This document shows positions 22,121 through 33,797 of a stretch of DNA of 64,000 nt, in pieces (position 1 is the stretch's first letter; every line of letters begins with the position of its first letter). Source of the DNA: Siphonodentalium dalli (lineage: Eukaryota; Mollusca; Scaphopoda; Gadilida; Siphonodentaliidae); contig CP136065.1 of NCBI GenBank assembly GCA_032622095.1, positions 117,657,195 to 117,721,194 of the forward strand. The letters run 5' to 3'. The translations under genes and the position numbers were made by a program. The notes below the pieces were generated by a model, which saw nothing but the letters and a program-made list of their open reading frames with translations, was not told where the DNA came from and did not search any database.

Positions 22121-23530
22121 TACCAAAATGTATACAGGTGAAGAATGTTTCATCATTAACATGGATGCAATTATTTATATAGTGATCAAGTGAAAAATAT
22201 TTAGTTATCATATTGTGTCAACAGGATTGGTGGAGGATGTTAATATTTTTGAGCAAATAAACCAAATGACCCTCACTGTGCAGGTTAGGGGTGTGTTATC
22301 ATAAACTATGCCAAGAACTATAAACATAATCAATGGAAATATTTGAGTCATAAAATCGGATAGAATGGGGTTAATCTTACCCAAACTAATGAACTGATAA
22401 ACACAAAAAGTCTATAAAAAGCATGTCATTGGATTTAGAAACCCATACAATAAGTCAGTCTCTAATGTCATGAACCTGTTTCAACAAAGGGGTTAACTTA
22501 ATGTTGTACAGAACACAGAATGGACCAGAGAGTCATCAATCATGGTTTTGACAATTTTGTAGAGATGCTAGCCCACTGTGTGTGATAGAGTCTGAGAATC
22601 AGGAGAGAAATTGTATTAGTGTTGAGAGATTTGTTTGATCAGGTGTTCTGGTCCATACAGGAGAGAACCCCTATCACTGTGATATGTGTCTAAAGAGATT
22701 TGACTCTGTGAGCCATGGTATTTATCTAATGTCAAGTTAAACAAAACTCATTTCCAATAAGACACTGGCTGTGTAATAAGATCTCCTCTTCTAAGCTCAC
22801 AGTGCCTGCAGGCATTAATTAGATTATCAGCTACTTGAATTTTAAATGGCCATAACTCTGTTAAAATATACCAGATCAAACTCAAATTTGAACCTGATCT
22901 GTATTTTGGGGTGAGGACCATATGTACCAAATTTGGTGCTGATCAGATGAAAAATATTTAAGTCAACACAGCTTGGATTAATTCTATTTAAAAACAAGAG
23001 CAGAAAGGGTTAACTAAACGATACCGAAAACCATACAGATGAAGACCATGCTAAGAAAAACCTAGGTAAGAAATACGAGGCAGATCAGAAGAAATATGTT
23101 CAACTTATTGCATTGGATAGCATGTGTGTGAAGGGTTAATTATTTTCAAAACTGATCAACTAATCGATACCAAAAACTATACAGGTGAGGGGTGTGTCAT
23201 CATAAAACATAAACCTACATATCAGATATGAAAACAATCGGACAAAAAATACTTTGGTTACAGAATCGGATAGCACATGCCTATGTGCGGATGCAAAGTG
23301 TTAATAATTTCTAAACCGATCAACCGATCGATATCAAAAATATATACAGGCGAGGAGTGTGTTATCATAAACATGCACATAAAATTTGAACACGATCCGA
23401 TAGAAAATATTCGAGTAATTGAATCGGATAGCAAGTGTCTACGGACGGACGGACGGACGGACGGACGAACGACGGATGGTTAATCCGGACGTTGGCATTA
23501 TGTGTACCATACATGGTATGGGTACACACA
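22121..23530 (+). mobile_element. Family B tandem-repeat element (3' part complete)
   Basis: Diverged units of about 150-170 bp share ACCGATCAACTGATCGATACC, ATACAGGTGAGGGGTGTGTC and ATCGGATAGCACATG variants (22130, 23170, 23345; weaker ones between). They are followed by (GGAC)n at about 23440, the hairpin CGGAT-GGTTA-ATCCG, and a terminal hairpin TGTGTACCATACATGGTA. The same order recurs at 48344-49831 and, shortened, at 36700-36910. No coding capacity. Module G at 21352 may be its 5' end (inference). Confidence 0.7.
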
Positions 23531-23925
23531 AAAACAAAGCAATATTCTATGAATGAAGAGGTTTATTTTCATAAGTAAACTACATGAATGTATCATTTTT
23601 AACAACACGCGATCACGCACATTCTCGATTACACTCGAATAGTGTGAAATGCCCACGCTCAATTCGCGAGTTCCGAATTGCATGACTCATAGGGTCGTAA
23701 ATACCAACCCTTCCGACATCTTTGCGTCGGCGGAGTACTTTTCAACAATTTCCATACTGTTTTGTTTGCACAATATTCGAAAGCCAATACCCAGCCACAA
23801 CCTCCCGGCATAGTTTGCACACGCTTCAAACTATATAGGAAACACCCATATATATGCACATTTTCACATGGCATATGGGTATTATATTTCTTGAATTTTA
23901 AAATGTATTTGAATTATGATACACT
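23531..23925. other. No gene seen
   Basis: Short frames on both strands have no recognisable motif. Confidence 0.5.
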
Positions 23926-23959
23926 ATGGAGCCCGGGAGGTGACATGGTAAATATATTT

Positions 23960-24050
23960 TATAATCCGTGCGCACGAAATAGTAATCCGTGCGCACGAAT
24001 TAATAATCCGTGCGCACGAATTAATAACCCGTGCGCACGAAATAACAATC
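23960..24050. repeat. Left 21-bp palindrome array (CGTGCGCACG)
   Basis: Four perfect CGTGCGCACG palindromes start exactly 21 bp apart. Spacers alternate GAAATAGTAAT and GAATTAATAAT. Confidence 0.9.
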
Positions 24051-24109
24051 CCCCCTTGCATTTCCCAAGAAATGTCAATGCGGATAAAGTGTCTTCGTTA
24101 TATGTTGAA

Positions 24110-26275
24110 TTGAACATGAAAGTGTCAATGACACTGTAGCTCAACTTGGAAAGGGAATAATTTAATGTATTACAGTCAATGGAGCGATTAGGAATGTGGA
24201 AAGTTGAATGTCTAATACTAGTTTATAGACATGAAGAGAAAAGTAAAATCCAAGATGGCTGCTGGCGGCCATGTTTTCGGCCGAATGACCCCAAAATGAG
24301 TCGTTCCCATCTACATGTCATTGTTAACATCCATGACAAATTTTAAATTTTATGACGATCAGACTAAAGGTACGACCTGTAACCCATGCTAAAGAATTTA
24401 GTCATACAAAGAGTAAAATCCAAGATGGTTGCTGGCGCCCATGTTTTCGGTCGAATGACCCCAAAATGAGTCGTTCCCATCTACATGTCATCGTTAACAT
24501 CCATGACAAATTTATGACGATGAGACTAAAGGTACGACCTGTAGCCCATGCTAAAGAATTTAGTCATACAAAGAGTAAAATCCAAGATGGCTGCAGGCGG
24601 CCATGTTTTTTGGCCAAATGACCCCAAAATGACTCATTCCCATCTACATGCCATTATTAACATTCGTGACAAATTTTATGATGATCAGACTAAAGGTACA
24701 ACCTGTAGCCCGTGCTAAAGGATTTAGTCATACAAAGAGTAAAATCCAAGATGGCTGCTGGCAACCATGTTTTTAGGCCGAATGACCCCAAAATTAATCG
24801 TTCCCATCTACATGTCATTGTTAACATCCATAACAAATGTTATGATGATCAGACTAAAGGTACGACCTGCAGCCCGTGCTAAAGAATTTAGTCATACAAA
24901 GAGTAAAATCCAAGATGGCTGCTGGCGGCCAAAAAACAAACCCTTAAAATGACTCGTTCCCATCTACATTCCAATTTCAACAGCCATGACAAATTTTATG
25001 ATGATCAGACTAAAGGTACGCCATGTAGCCCGTGCTAAAGGATTTAGTCATACAAAGAGTAAAATACAAGATGGCTGCTGGCGGCCATGTTTTTTGGCCG
25101 AATGACCCCAAAATGACTCGTTCCCATCTACATGCCATTATTAACATTCTTGACAAATTTTATGATGATCAGACTAAAAGTAGGACCTGTAGCCCGTGCT
25201 AAAGGATTTAGTCATACAAAGAGTAAAATCCAAGATGGCTGCTGGCGACCATGTTTTTTGGCTAAATGACCCCAAAATTACTCGTTCCCATCTACATGTC
25301 ATTGTTAATATCCGTGACAAATTTTATGATGATCAGACTAAAGGTACGACCTGCAGCCCGTGCTAAAGAATTTAGTCATACAAAGAGTAAAATCCAACAT
25401 GGCTGCTGGCGGCCTTGTTTTTTGGCCGAATCACCCCAAAATTACTCGTTCCCATCTATATGTAAATATTATCATCCATGACAAATTTCATGATGATCAG
25501 ACGAACAGTACGACCTGTGGCCCGTGCTAATGGATTAAATTTTGAAATCCAAGATGGCCACTGGCGGCCATGTTTTTTGGCCGAATGACCCCAAAATGAC
25601 TCGTTCCCATCTACATTCCAATTTCAACAGCCGTGACAAATTTTATGATGATCAGACTAAAGGTACGACCTGTAGCCCGTGCTAAAGGATTTAGTCATAC
25701 AAAGAGTAAAATACAAGATGGCTGCTGGCGGCCATGTTTTTGGGCCGAATGATACCAAAATGACTCGTTCCCATCTACATGTCATTATTAACATTCTTGA
25801 CAAATTTTATGATGATCAGACTAAAAGTACGACCTGTAGCCCGTGCTAAAGAATTTAGTCATACAAAGAGTAAAATCCAAGATGGCTGCTGGCGGCCATG
25901 TTTTTAGGCCGAATGACCCCAAGATTACTCGTTCCCATCTACATGTCAATATTAACATCCATAACAACTTTCATGATGATCAGACAAACAGTACGGCCTA
26001 TAGCCCGTGCTAATGGATTGAATTTTGAAATCCAAGATGGCCACTGGCGGCCATGTTTTTTTTCCAAAATGACCCCAAAATGACTCGTTCCCATCTACAT
26101 GTCAATGTCAACATCCATGACAAATTTCAGAATAATCGGACCAAAGGTACGAACTGTAGCCCGTGCTAAAGGAAATTGTTGACGAATCGCGCACACACGC
26201 ACACACACACGCACGACGGATACCAAGCCATGACAATAGCTCAAACTTTACAAAGTAAAGTTGAGCTAATAATAC
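24110..26275 (+). mobile_element. Family A element, copy 1 (~162-bp satellite units)
   Basis: The 5' end TGTAGCTCAACTTGGAAAGG and TTACAGTCAATGGAGCGATT are followed by about a dozen units of about 162 bp (AAAATCCAAGATGGCTGCTG, GGCCGAATGACCCCAAAATG, CGTTCCCATCTACATGTCA, GATCAGACTAAAGGTACGAC). Then come an (ACGC/ACAC)n tract and a 3' hairpin TAGCTCAAACTTTAC-AA-AGTAAAGTTGAGCTA (split here). Copy 2 is inverted at 55880-59815 with the same ends. Units carry CAAGATGGC, a YY1-like core. Non-coding. Confidence 0.85.
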
Positions 26276-26999
26276 CATTGTTGACTATATAGGAAAAGGA
26301 AATTGGGATACTCATAATATCCGTGACCACAAGGCACCGCGGGTCACATCTATATGCACGTACATGTAAAAACTGTTCAGTCCGGAACTGGCTTACACAT
26401 GGGTCTATTATATTCAATTCAACCCATGAAGGCACTTTAGCCCACCCACCCCCCCCCCCCCCCCCGCTTCCTAATTCACCCTCATTCCATCTTCCACAAA
26501 ACTAAATACTGATGCCTGTCTTCAGTATTTAGTCTTTCGGAAGAGGGTGTCCTACATCTTACACTCCATTTCCGCCAGTCCTGATATCATATCGGTATGG
26601 TGCAGCCGTCACTGCGCAAGGATCCATTATGTATGTATACTTTAGAGTGAAGTATACTGGTATACTATCCGTGAGCACCACATAGCATTCCGGGTCATAT
26701 ATGTATATGCATGTGCAGTCCGGAACTGGCTTACACGAGCGGGGGCACACTAGTCACCACGGTCCATATGGGCAAATACTCCATTCATCAGCCCACGTGG
26801 ACACCACAGCCTAATATAATTTGTAACTAAGTAAGCCCTACTGGCATACGGTCGCATACCCCCCCCCCCCCCCAAGGAAGCATCCACCTATCAAACATAC
26901 TATCATGTATAATGTGTTGTCGCAATTGCGTTGTAAAGGAGTCCGCAGGCGATAAGGCCATTTTGACTGAATTATGATGGCACAGTATTTATATATGTT
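26276..26999. repeat. Direct ~95-bp duplication and poly-C tracts
   Basis: 26300-26405 and 26655-26745 share ATCCGTGA(C/G)CAC, the ATATGCA context and CAGTCCGGAACTGGCTTACA. Poly-C runs lie at about 26447-26465 and 26860-26873. No gene. Confidence 0.7.
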
Positions 27000-27160
27000 A
27001 AACGGATTATTAATTCGTGCGCAAGGATTATTAACCCGTGCGCACGGATTATTATTTCGTGCGCACTGATTACTATTCCGTGCGCACGGATTACTATTCC
27101 GCGCGCTCGGATTATTAATTCGTGCGCATGGATTGTTATTTCGTGCGCACGGATTATAAA
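27000..27160. repeat. Right 21-bp palindrome array
   Basis: Seven units start every 21 bp from 27016 to 27142. Most keep CGTGCGCA(C/T)G; one is mutated to CGCGCGCTCG. Inverted relative to the left array. Confidence 0.9.
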
Positions 27161-27194
27161 AAAAATATTTACCATGTCACCTCCCGGGCTCCAT

Positions 27195-27611
27195 GATACA
27201 TCAATCGTGCGCCTGAACTGTTTTACCTTGTATTCGTGATACCATGTAAAACCCAAAGGGACATAATGCTACTTTTTCCTCTTATAATTGTACAATGTAG
27301 AGGAAGAGAAATAACTCTACTTTCTCGCTTGGATCGATATGGGCATGAAGCAAACAAGACCAACTATCGATATCTCGAACAGTCGAAAATGTAAATCTGG
27401 AAACTTTAGAAATTGCTTGACAGCGACGGAAAATGATATATTTACGGTTACAACTTCGGGAATTAAAGTTTTGACAAAAATACCGAGCCCACACGAACCG
27501 GAACATTATGGCGTCGGCTGGAGGCTTCTTTTTCCTTTTGATAATTGTCAGTGTTCTATTAAATCTTGATCTAGGATAATAATTTACCATGTCATTTAAA
27601 TCGACCAATCA
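27195..27611. other. No supported gene
   Basis: Contains a 108-codon minus frame (27282-27608) and, at 27508-27579 on plus, a 23-codon frame MASAGGFFFLLIIVSVLLNL that looks like a signal peptide or single membrane helix. With no continuation or homologue visible, neither is called a gene. Confidence 0.35.
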
Positions 27612-27665
27612 GAGGTCCGAACTACTGACCTGGTATGAGGTCAGAACTACTGACCTGGTATGAGG
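27612..27665 (+). repeat. Tandem duplication of a 26-bp unit
   Basis: Two adjacent copies of GAACTACTGACCTGGTATGA, preceded by GTCC or GTCA. Confidence 0.85.
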
Positions 27666-27940
27666 TTTTATTATATGACTAATCGTTTTTTCCCCAATAC
27701 CGCTATTGTATAGCGATCATTTCCTGGCCATCGGATCAGCTGCAGTTTGATCCGATGTCATACCACCCTTCCTCATCTCGCATACTGCGCATGTCGGAAA
27801 AAGCAAGACAGTTCTTTCTTTATTTTTGATACTAGCGAGCGTGTGAATTGGTTTCATTTCATAATTAATGAGAGAAATTGTGCTTTTTACATAAAAAGCA
27901 TGTGCTTTTTAAATAAAAAGCATGTCATATAATAAACCTG
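27666..27940. other. Short segment bounded by inverted TTTATTATATGAC
   Basis: GGTTTTATTATATGACTAAT at the left and GTCATATAATAAACC at the right face each other. Tandem AAAAAGCATGTGCTTTTT-like palindromes lie at about 27890-27927. Possibly a small mobile fragment; no gene. Confidence 0.4.
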
Positions 27941-28102
27941 TTATCGCTGCAGTGAATTGATCTGGGCTTCGCATCACGTCTCGTTGAAGAGGTCAGATCG
28001 CTGGATCAAACTCGACGCCTGCGGCGGCTCGTTTGATCCAGCGATCTGAACTCTTCAACTCGACGTGATACTTCGCCCCAGATCAATTCACTGCAGCGAT
28101 AA
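27941..28102. mobile_element. Foldback hairpin element 2
   Basis: Arms of about 65-70 bp: TTATCGCTGCAGTGAATTGA... against ...TCAATTCACTGCAGCGATAA, then GGGCTTCGCATCACGTCTCG against an imperfect partner, and GATCGCTGGATCAAAC paired perfectly. The loop is GC-rich (about 20 bp). The whole unit can form one long hairpin. Confidence 0.85.
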
Positions 28103-29145
28103 CATGTATATACCATGCCACTAAACCGGAAGTCTGAATTCATACCATGTTATAACCGCCATCCAGGGTGGATCAACCGGCGATTTGAATTTGCAAAGAC
28201 ACATCAATTGAAAAGTGTCCACGGCTACTAAAGGTACTCAATCCGATTCGATGGTCCCCATATCATCAGATTCCAACAACAACATTTTAAAAAACCCCTT
28301 CAGTTATCATAATCGATTAAGTGCCAAAAATAATGCTAACTATAGTCAACTATTGTATAAAATTGCCCAAAACGTGTTATTTATCAACATTCTGTTCAAC
28401 GAAATATGGCCTGATTGTCAATATATCTAACGCCAAAGTCTCTTGATTTTAGAGTTATCCATCTTCGGCCGCAATTTGGTCCGAGACCGTCGGTTTGCCG
28501 ACTTTTTACCAGGCCACCAACAACTACACAGGCACGAGAAATAACAAATTTCAAAAATCGATATCTGATCACTCTGAGCTTTGATGGGCGGGTAGACGTT
28601 CCTCGTCTCAAATAAAATATTTTTTTTTTACCCCCGAAGCCAAAGAAATAGTAATTTGGGAGCGTTAATTCCGATTATGCATCTTTAACCACATGTTCTT
28701 ATGCAACCAAGTGCCCGATGTTAGTTTCCACCATTCCCATAACTGCATTGTAAGGATACATTCGCCACGTCCCTGTTTTAACAGAAAACGACATGTCAAC
28801 CGATGTGGGAGAATCATACAAGGTTATAGGCGATTCTGTCGGAAGCTCTGGATAATTCGCACAATCATCATTTAATATACATGATTTTCAAATTTGAATT
28901 TTGAAAGTTTTCAATTAGATTTGGCGGTAATTGTCACGTTATGAGTATATACCGTATATACCTAACACCACATCGCTAAACCAGAATATGTTATCAGATT
29001 TAACCTGAATTCATTCATTCAAAGGGTATTGTTTTGTTATATAGTTAGCAAACTCGCATGTGTAGTATTATTTCCAATTGGTTAGAATTGTTGACATGGG
29101 AAACAGGTTAGCAGTGTCTCTAGATCTCTAATATAGCTTCGCCCG
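28103..29145. other. No recognisable gene
   Basis: A 71-codon minus frame at 28396-28611 shows no known domain. The rest is AT-rich. Confidence 0.45.
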
Positions 29146-29603
29146 TAGAGATCATATTCCACCAGTACAAAACCTGGGAACTTTTTTTATGTTCTGACCT
29201 GTTCTGACAGGGAACTTTACAGCATTTAACAAACAATGTAGGGAATATATTTCTTTGTTAATACTTGTTCCTCAATAATCTACTTCTAAGTACGGGGGTG
29301 GTCCCAGTGTGTTTTTTGTGAATTTTATGTTATATCACAATAAACATTGTACTATGGCTAATCAACCGGGATAAAGTTCATGATTCTAAGCGACGCAAAG
29401 CAAGATTGCTCACAAAGTCACTTACATCGTACAATTTCGAGTTGGGACCTTCGCTTACAGGATCTTACAGTGAAATACATTATTAAGGAACAGATATCGA
29501 CTGAGAAATACATTACTTGCACTGCTTTTTAAATGTTATAAACTTCCCTGTCATAACATCAAAAAGTTCCCAGGTTTTGTACTGGTGAAATATTATCTCT
29601 TCG
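29146..29603. mobile_element. Inverted-repeat (MITE-like) element
   Basis: The left arm ACCAGTACAAAACCTGGGAA at about 29160 is matched by its reverse complement at about 29566-29585. The pairing extends over about 80 bp (AGAGAT.ATATT.CACCAG, GACAGGGAA.TTTA). The interior of about 290 bp has no coding frame. It lies just 3' of the SDR stop codon. Confidence 0.7.
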
Positions 29604-30242
29604 TGCATAGATACAAGTAGAGAGAGATTTGGCATGATCTATACAGGATTTGCGGAGAGTGTTATTGGTCCCACATCGCCTTGTATCACGATGTATCACA
29701 CAACTGGGGACGCTGTCACTTAAACATTTAAACTACGCTGCCCATGTTTAAATGCATAGACTAGAGTGTTACCTGTATTTACAACAGCAGCCAAAATATA
29801 CTGATACACAAATGATTTACCCCTACTCTAAACAGTGTGCTGGATGCTCATTATTAAATTATTGACATTAAATCACATGCATTTGATTGATTTTCAAAAC
29901 AGGACCACCGCTAATGATATAAGAATATTCAATAGGTGTATTACAGTCTTCATTAATGAAGCAGGTCCAAAGTCCAATATACAACTTGTTAGGAAGAAAT
30001 ATGCCATCTACATGTATAACATTTAGATAGTTTGAAACAAGTGTTTGTGGTCTAGCTGTATATACCCCACATAACAAACCCAAATATGATGCCAACGTTA
30101 TAGGCAAATCACGATTTATTCCGGTAGAAGAAGAACAACCAATGTATTCTTAGTTTAAAATTACCTAAGATTAAACACTTGCATTATATGGAGCGCATTT
30201 GAATATGACAAGCGAATGTGTTTGAGTGCAAACTTTTCGTGG
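29604..30242. other. Downstream flank of the SDR last exon
   Basis: The SDR 3' UTR should lie here on the minus strand. AT-rich, with no decisive polyadenylation site that I would call. Confidence 0.4.
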
Positions 30243-30585
30243 CTACGACGACTTCTTTTTGCCACCTGGCGAGGTAGATCCGAGATAGGAAGAGGCAAAA
30301 AATTTGTCAGTAACGGATGTAGGAAGAATCATGAGAATAGTTGCCCTAAGATTCGACACCCAGTATGGAACATAACGAACTTTTGGTTCTGTTACTCTCA
30401 CTGCTTCCACCATTTGATCGACAACTTCTGTTATATTTCCTCGAGCTCGCTTCATTTGCTTAGAAATGTTCTCTACGAAAGCTTCGAAGTATTCCTCCCC
30501 ATATACCTCCTTGACCTCCGTCGGAGTTTCCGCCCAGGATTTCCTGTTTTGGGTAACCAGGTAGTTTGTCTGAGCTATTGGAGTC
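30243..30585 (-). CDS. SDR-family oxidoreductase, last exon with stop codon
   Basis: Minus-strand terminal exon. The acceptor CAG lies just above 30585; the first base completes a Lys codon (AA|G), giving LVEPGLYK|TPIAQTNYL. It encodes 113 residues and a stop at 30243. It has the variable C-terminal region of the RDH/BDH1 group: a charged helix (WAETPTEVKEVYGEEYFEAF), then VVDQMVEAV and a VRYVPYW segment like those of membrane-bound RDH/HSD enzymes, then a hydrophobic stretch. The protein ends GGKKKSS; Lys at -3 and -4 fits the KKXX ER-retrieval signal, suggesting an ER membrane enzyme with cytosolic tail (inference). Four exons sum to 289 residues in one frame; family members are usually about 315-345, so roughly 30-55 N-terminal residues are missing from view. 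Confidence 0.93.
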
Positions 30586-30929
30586 CTGAAGTCATAAAGA
30601 TAATAATTTCTTGACTCATACAAGAAATACATTGGTGATTGATTCGCCGGAAACAAAACGAAAGCTTCGTATATATTGTCCGTGTTTATATTGACCTAAT
30701 TGTCCAATAATGCTCGGTATAAATGTTCCTGAACATTAGTATTTTTGTTTGTAACATACATGTATATATTGGGGGCTAGTTCATACCACTCAATTAAAAT
30801 AACCTCTTGAAAAACAACAAGAGATGGACTGTCGTCCGGTGCATACCCCCTCGTGGCATACCGCCTAGTGTGGGCATATCTATAACTTATGATGGCTATA
30901 CTCAGACATATGGACCCAGAAATCAGCAT

Positions 30930-31877
30930 TTTCATATAAACAAAGATGAATAACTATAGAACAAAAAACCAAAACAAACATTTGAATGTGCCATTAAATG
31001 TCCTCATAGTGGTGAACATCCATACAAAATTTCATTGCGATCCGAGCATTACTGTTCAAGTTATGAGCTGAACAGACATCGGATGGATCAAACAGCCAAC
31101 ATTTCCAGATAAACAAAGATGAATTACTCTAGAATGGAAAAGCAGAACAGAACAATGGAACCCCCTATTGAATGTCCTCATAGCAGTGAACATCTATACC
31201 AAATTCCATTGAGATCCCAGCACAACAGTTGAAGTTACGACATGAACAGACACCAGACGGACCAAAAAGCCAACATTTCCAGATGAACAAAGATAAATAA
31301 CTCTAGAATGTAAAAGCGGAACAAAACGATGGAACCCTCCTTTTCATGTCATCATAGTAGTGAACATCCATACCAAATCCCATTGAGATCCCAGTACAAC
31401 TGTAGAAGTTACGACATGAACAGACACCAGACGAACCAAAAAGCCAACATTTCCAGATGAACAAAGATGTATAACTCTAGAATGGAAAATCCGAACAAAA
31501 CGATGGAACCCTCTTTTTAATGTCCTCATAGTTGTGAACATCCACACCAAATTTGGTTGAGATCCCAGCACAACTGTTGAAGTTACGACATGAACAGACA
31601 CCAGACGAACCAAAAAGCCACTATTTCCAGATAAACAAAGATGAATAACTCTAGAATGGAAAATCCAAACAAAATGATGGAACCCTCTATTTAATGTCCT
31701 CATAATAGTGAACATCCATACCTAATTTCATTAAGATCCGAGCACTACTGTTCAAGTTATGACACGAACAGACATCGGACGGACGTACGCGGACTCACGC
31801 ACGCACGGACGCACGGACGGACGGACGGACGGACAGGTGCAAAACAGTATACCCCCTTTTTTTTTAAAGGGGGTATA
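30930..31877 (+). mobile_element. Family C tandem-repeat element with terminal hairpin
   Basis: About five units of about 178 bp share AAACAAAGATGAATAACTCT, AATGTCCTCATAG, GTGAACATCCATACCAAAT and GTTACGACATGAACAGACA. They are followed by (ACGG/ACGC)n (about 31780-31835) and a terminal hairpin TATACCCCC-T/A run-GGGGGTATA at 31848-31877. The open minus frame over 31344-31715 is a repeat translation. Located in the last SDR intron; 30586-30929 before it is featureless intron. Confidence 0.8.
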
Positions 31878-31974
31878 ATAACCGTAAAGCCTGCAAGCAA
31901 GGACGGACTTGTCCTAAGGGGATGACTTTGACCTATAGATATACGACTGTTTTTTTTAGATCGATATAGGAAGT

Positions 31975-32360
31975 GCCAGTGACATTGAGGCTCAAATTGG
32001 ATAGTCGGTAATGTTATACATCACAGTCAATGGAGCGACACTGAATGCATACAGTTGAAATGTTCAAGTAATACTCTACATGGAGGTCAACCGAAGAGCC
32101 ATATGCAGCTTGTGATCAATCAGATGGAAAATGTCTGCTATGGCATGCTGAAGGTTTTAGTCGTGCAAAGAGTATATGATCTAATATGGCTGCCGGTGGC
32201 ATACATGTTTTTAACGTCCAATTTCGATATCTCCCATCTAGATGATTGTGATTTGATAAACATACATGTACCTGTAAATTTCTAAAGTATTTCTTCAATA
32301 AATGTGTGTGTGTGTGCCGAAGTAAATCAAAGAGGACTGCTGCTGGCGGCCATTATTTTG
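31975..32360 (+). repeat. Family A-related element fragment
   Basis: Begins like family A's 5' end (GTGACATTGAGGCTCAAATTG, abridged; ATCACAGTCAATGGAGCGAC). It has TGCAAAGAGTATATGATCTA, ATATGGCTGCCGGTGGCATA, a (GT)n tract at about 32300 and CTGCTGGCGGCCATTATTTT. Strongly diverged, no 3' hairpin. Confidence 0.65.
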
Positions 32361-32652
32361 TCCAAAAAATTTTTTGTCCTCTTCTTAATACTAATTATAT
32401 ATGTCTAAAAGACCCATTTCGCCAAACAAAAATCAAAATTGAGCAGATAATAATTTTATTATTATGATATAAAAAAATCGCGGAAGTTTCCGAAGATTTA
32501 CTGAGGTAAGTCACATGACTGATTATCTCGATCACGTGACTACAACGCGTTCACATGACCGATCAGCTGATCGTCACGTTGTTTTTCTAACCGGTGACAT
32601 CGGTGGGCGGAGCGTGGAATAATTTCGCCATCGCACGAGTTAATAATTAATG
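32361..32652. other. Intronic, no feature
   Basis: Contains a cluster of TCACATGAC / TCACGTGAC-like words (32510-32580) but nothing callable. Confidence 0.4.
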
Positions 32653-33061
32653 GGGAGGTCAAGTGAACAATTTTGAACGGGGATTTCCATGCAAATCTGC
32701 GAAGCAAAAGTTACAGAGTTGCACATAATTCTGAGTGTGACTTGGTGTGGTAATAGAAACAACAGGTATTTATCTGGCGTGTCCGTTTTGTAAATTATAA
32801 TATTTTGCTATAAATATATTTTTTTGAATTATTTTCTGGAATTACATCACTCACTTGACCTACATTTGAAAAATCAATATAAATTTCGAAAATAAATACA
32901 CCAACATTATAATGGAACAAGTTCCAAGCGGACCCGCCCGACAAATATCTGTTGTTTCCAATACCACACCAAGTTACACTCAGAAGTACGTGCAACTCTG
33001 TAACTTTTGCTCCGCAGATTTGAATGTAAATCCCCATTCAAATTTGGTCACTTGACCTCCC
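32653..33061. mobile_element. Inverted-repeat element with ~140-bp arms
   Basis: The left arm GGGAGGTCAAGTGA... AAAGTTACAGAGTTGCAC ... TTGGTGTGGTA is mirrored by the right arm ending TCACTTGACCTCCC. Arms are about 140 bp with scattered mismatches; the AT-rich loop is about 120 bp. Likely a MITE; target duplication not clear. Confidence 0.8.
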
Positions 33062-33797
33062 ACTTAAATATGAAATATATGAAACAATTAGCCAGCCACA
33101 AGTGTTGTTTATCTTTGACTTCATCTAACCACCTACCATAGCTCTGTGTCATATGTCATCACTCATTTCATAACATATTTCACTTGGAATGACAACATTT
33201 AAACAATGTACTCTCATATACGCTGGATATTAGATGTTCACATAGTAATGTATTGATATCATATAAATTACATGCAACTATTGCAATAAAATCTTCATAT
33301 TTTCAAAACAGGATATCACACCTAATTAATCGTATAAAATAAATGTCAATGCCAATTTATTATTATACTTCCATGGTGTAACCAAGGAAGTATATTGTTT
33401 TTCTATTGGGGCCGTTTTCCGTTTTATGGAAAATACTCAGAAACTAATTGGAGGAGGACCGTGAAATCTCTAGGGAACGTAGGCATCTAAGGGATACTGA
33501 AAATGAAGGTATCACGATGTCGCCAGAACGCTTCGCCACGGAATGAAATTTAAAAAAAAAATATTTTTCACTATTATTATTATTATTATTAAAATACTCA
33601 ACACTTTTATAATCACAATATTTCGGAAAGTATGAGCAGTAGGAAACTAAAAGTTGGTAAGTTTGTTGGGGCAAATGAGTTTTATGCCTTAGTCGCATAA
33701 CGAATATTGTCCGCGCTTTCTTCGCAGAGTTATATCCCCTTATACGAAAACATGTCATTTTATTATCTCGGAAATTATAAGGAGCAGAGCATCGAAA
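33062..33797. other. Intronic; (ATT)n microsatellite
   Basis: A short ATT trinucleotide run lies at about 33572-33592. A 123-codon minus frame spanning it has no recognisable domain. Confidence 0.5.

Larger units (their letters stand above)
23926..27194. mobile_element. 3.3-kb composite with inverted ends and 21-bp-phased palindromes
   Basis: Begins ATGGAGCCCGGGAGGTGACA at 23926 and ends with the reverse complement at 27194. The inverted match continues through TGGTAAATAT and an A/T run into ATAATCCGTGCGCACG. Just inside are tandem arrays of a 21-bp unit centred on CGTGCGCACG: four on the left (23967, 23988, 24009, 24030), seven on the right (27016 to 27142). A family A element (24110-26275) occupies most of the interior and looks nested. 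No transposase seen. Confidence 0.7.

Noticed and set aside
27508-27579. 23-codon frame resembling a signal peptide or membrane helix, with a possible GTCAGT donor
   Set aside because: Too short, no downstream exon or conservation visible.
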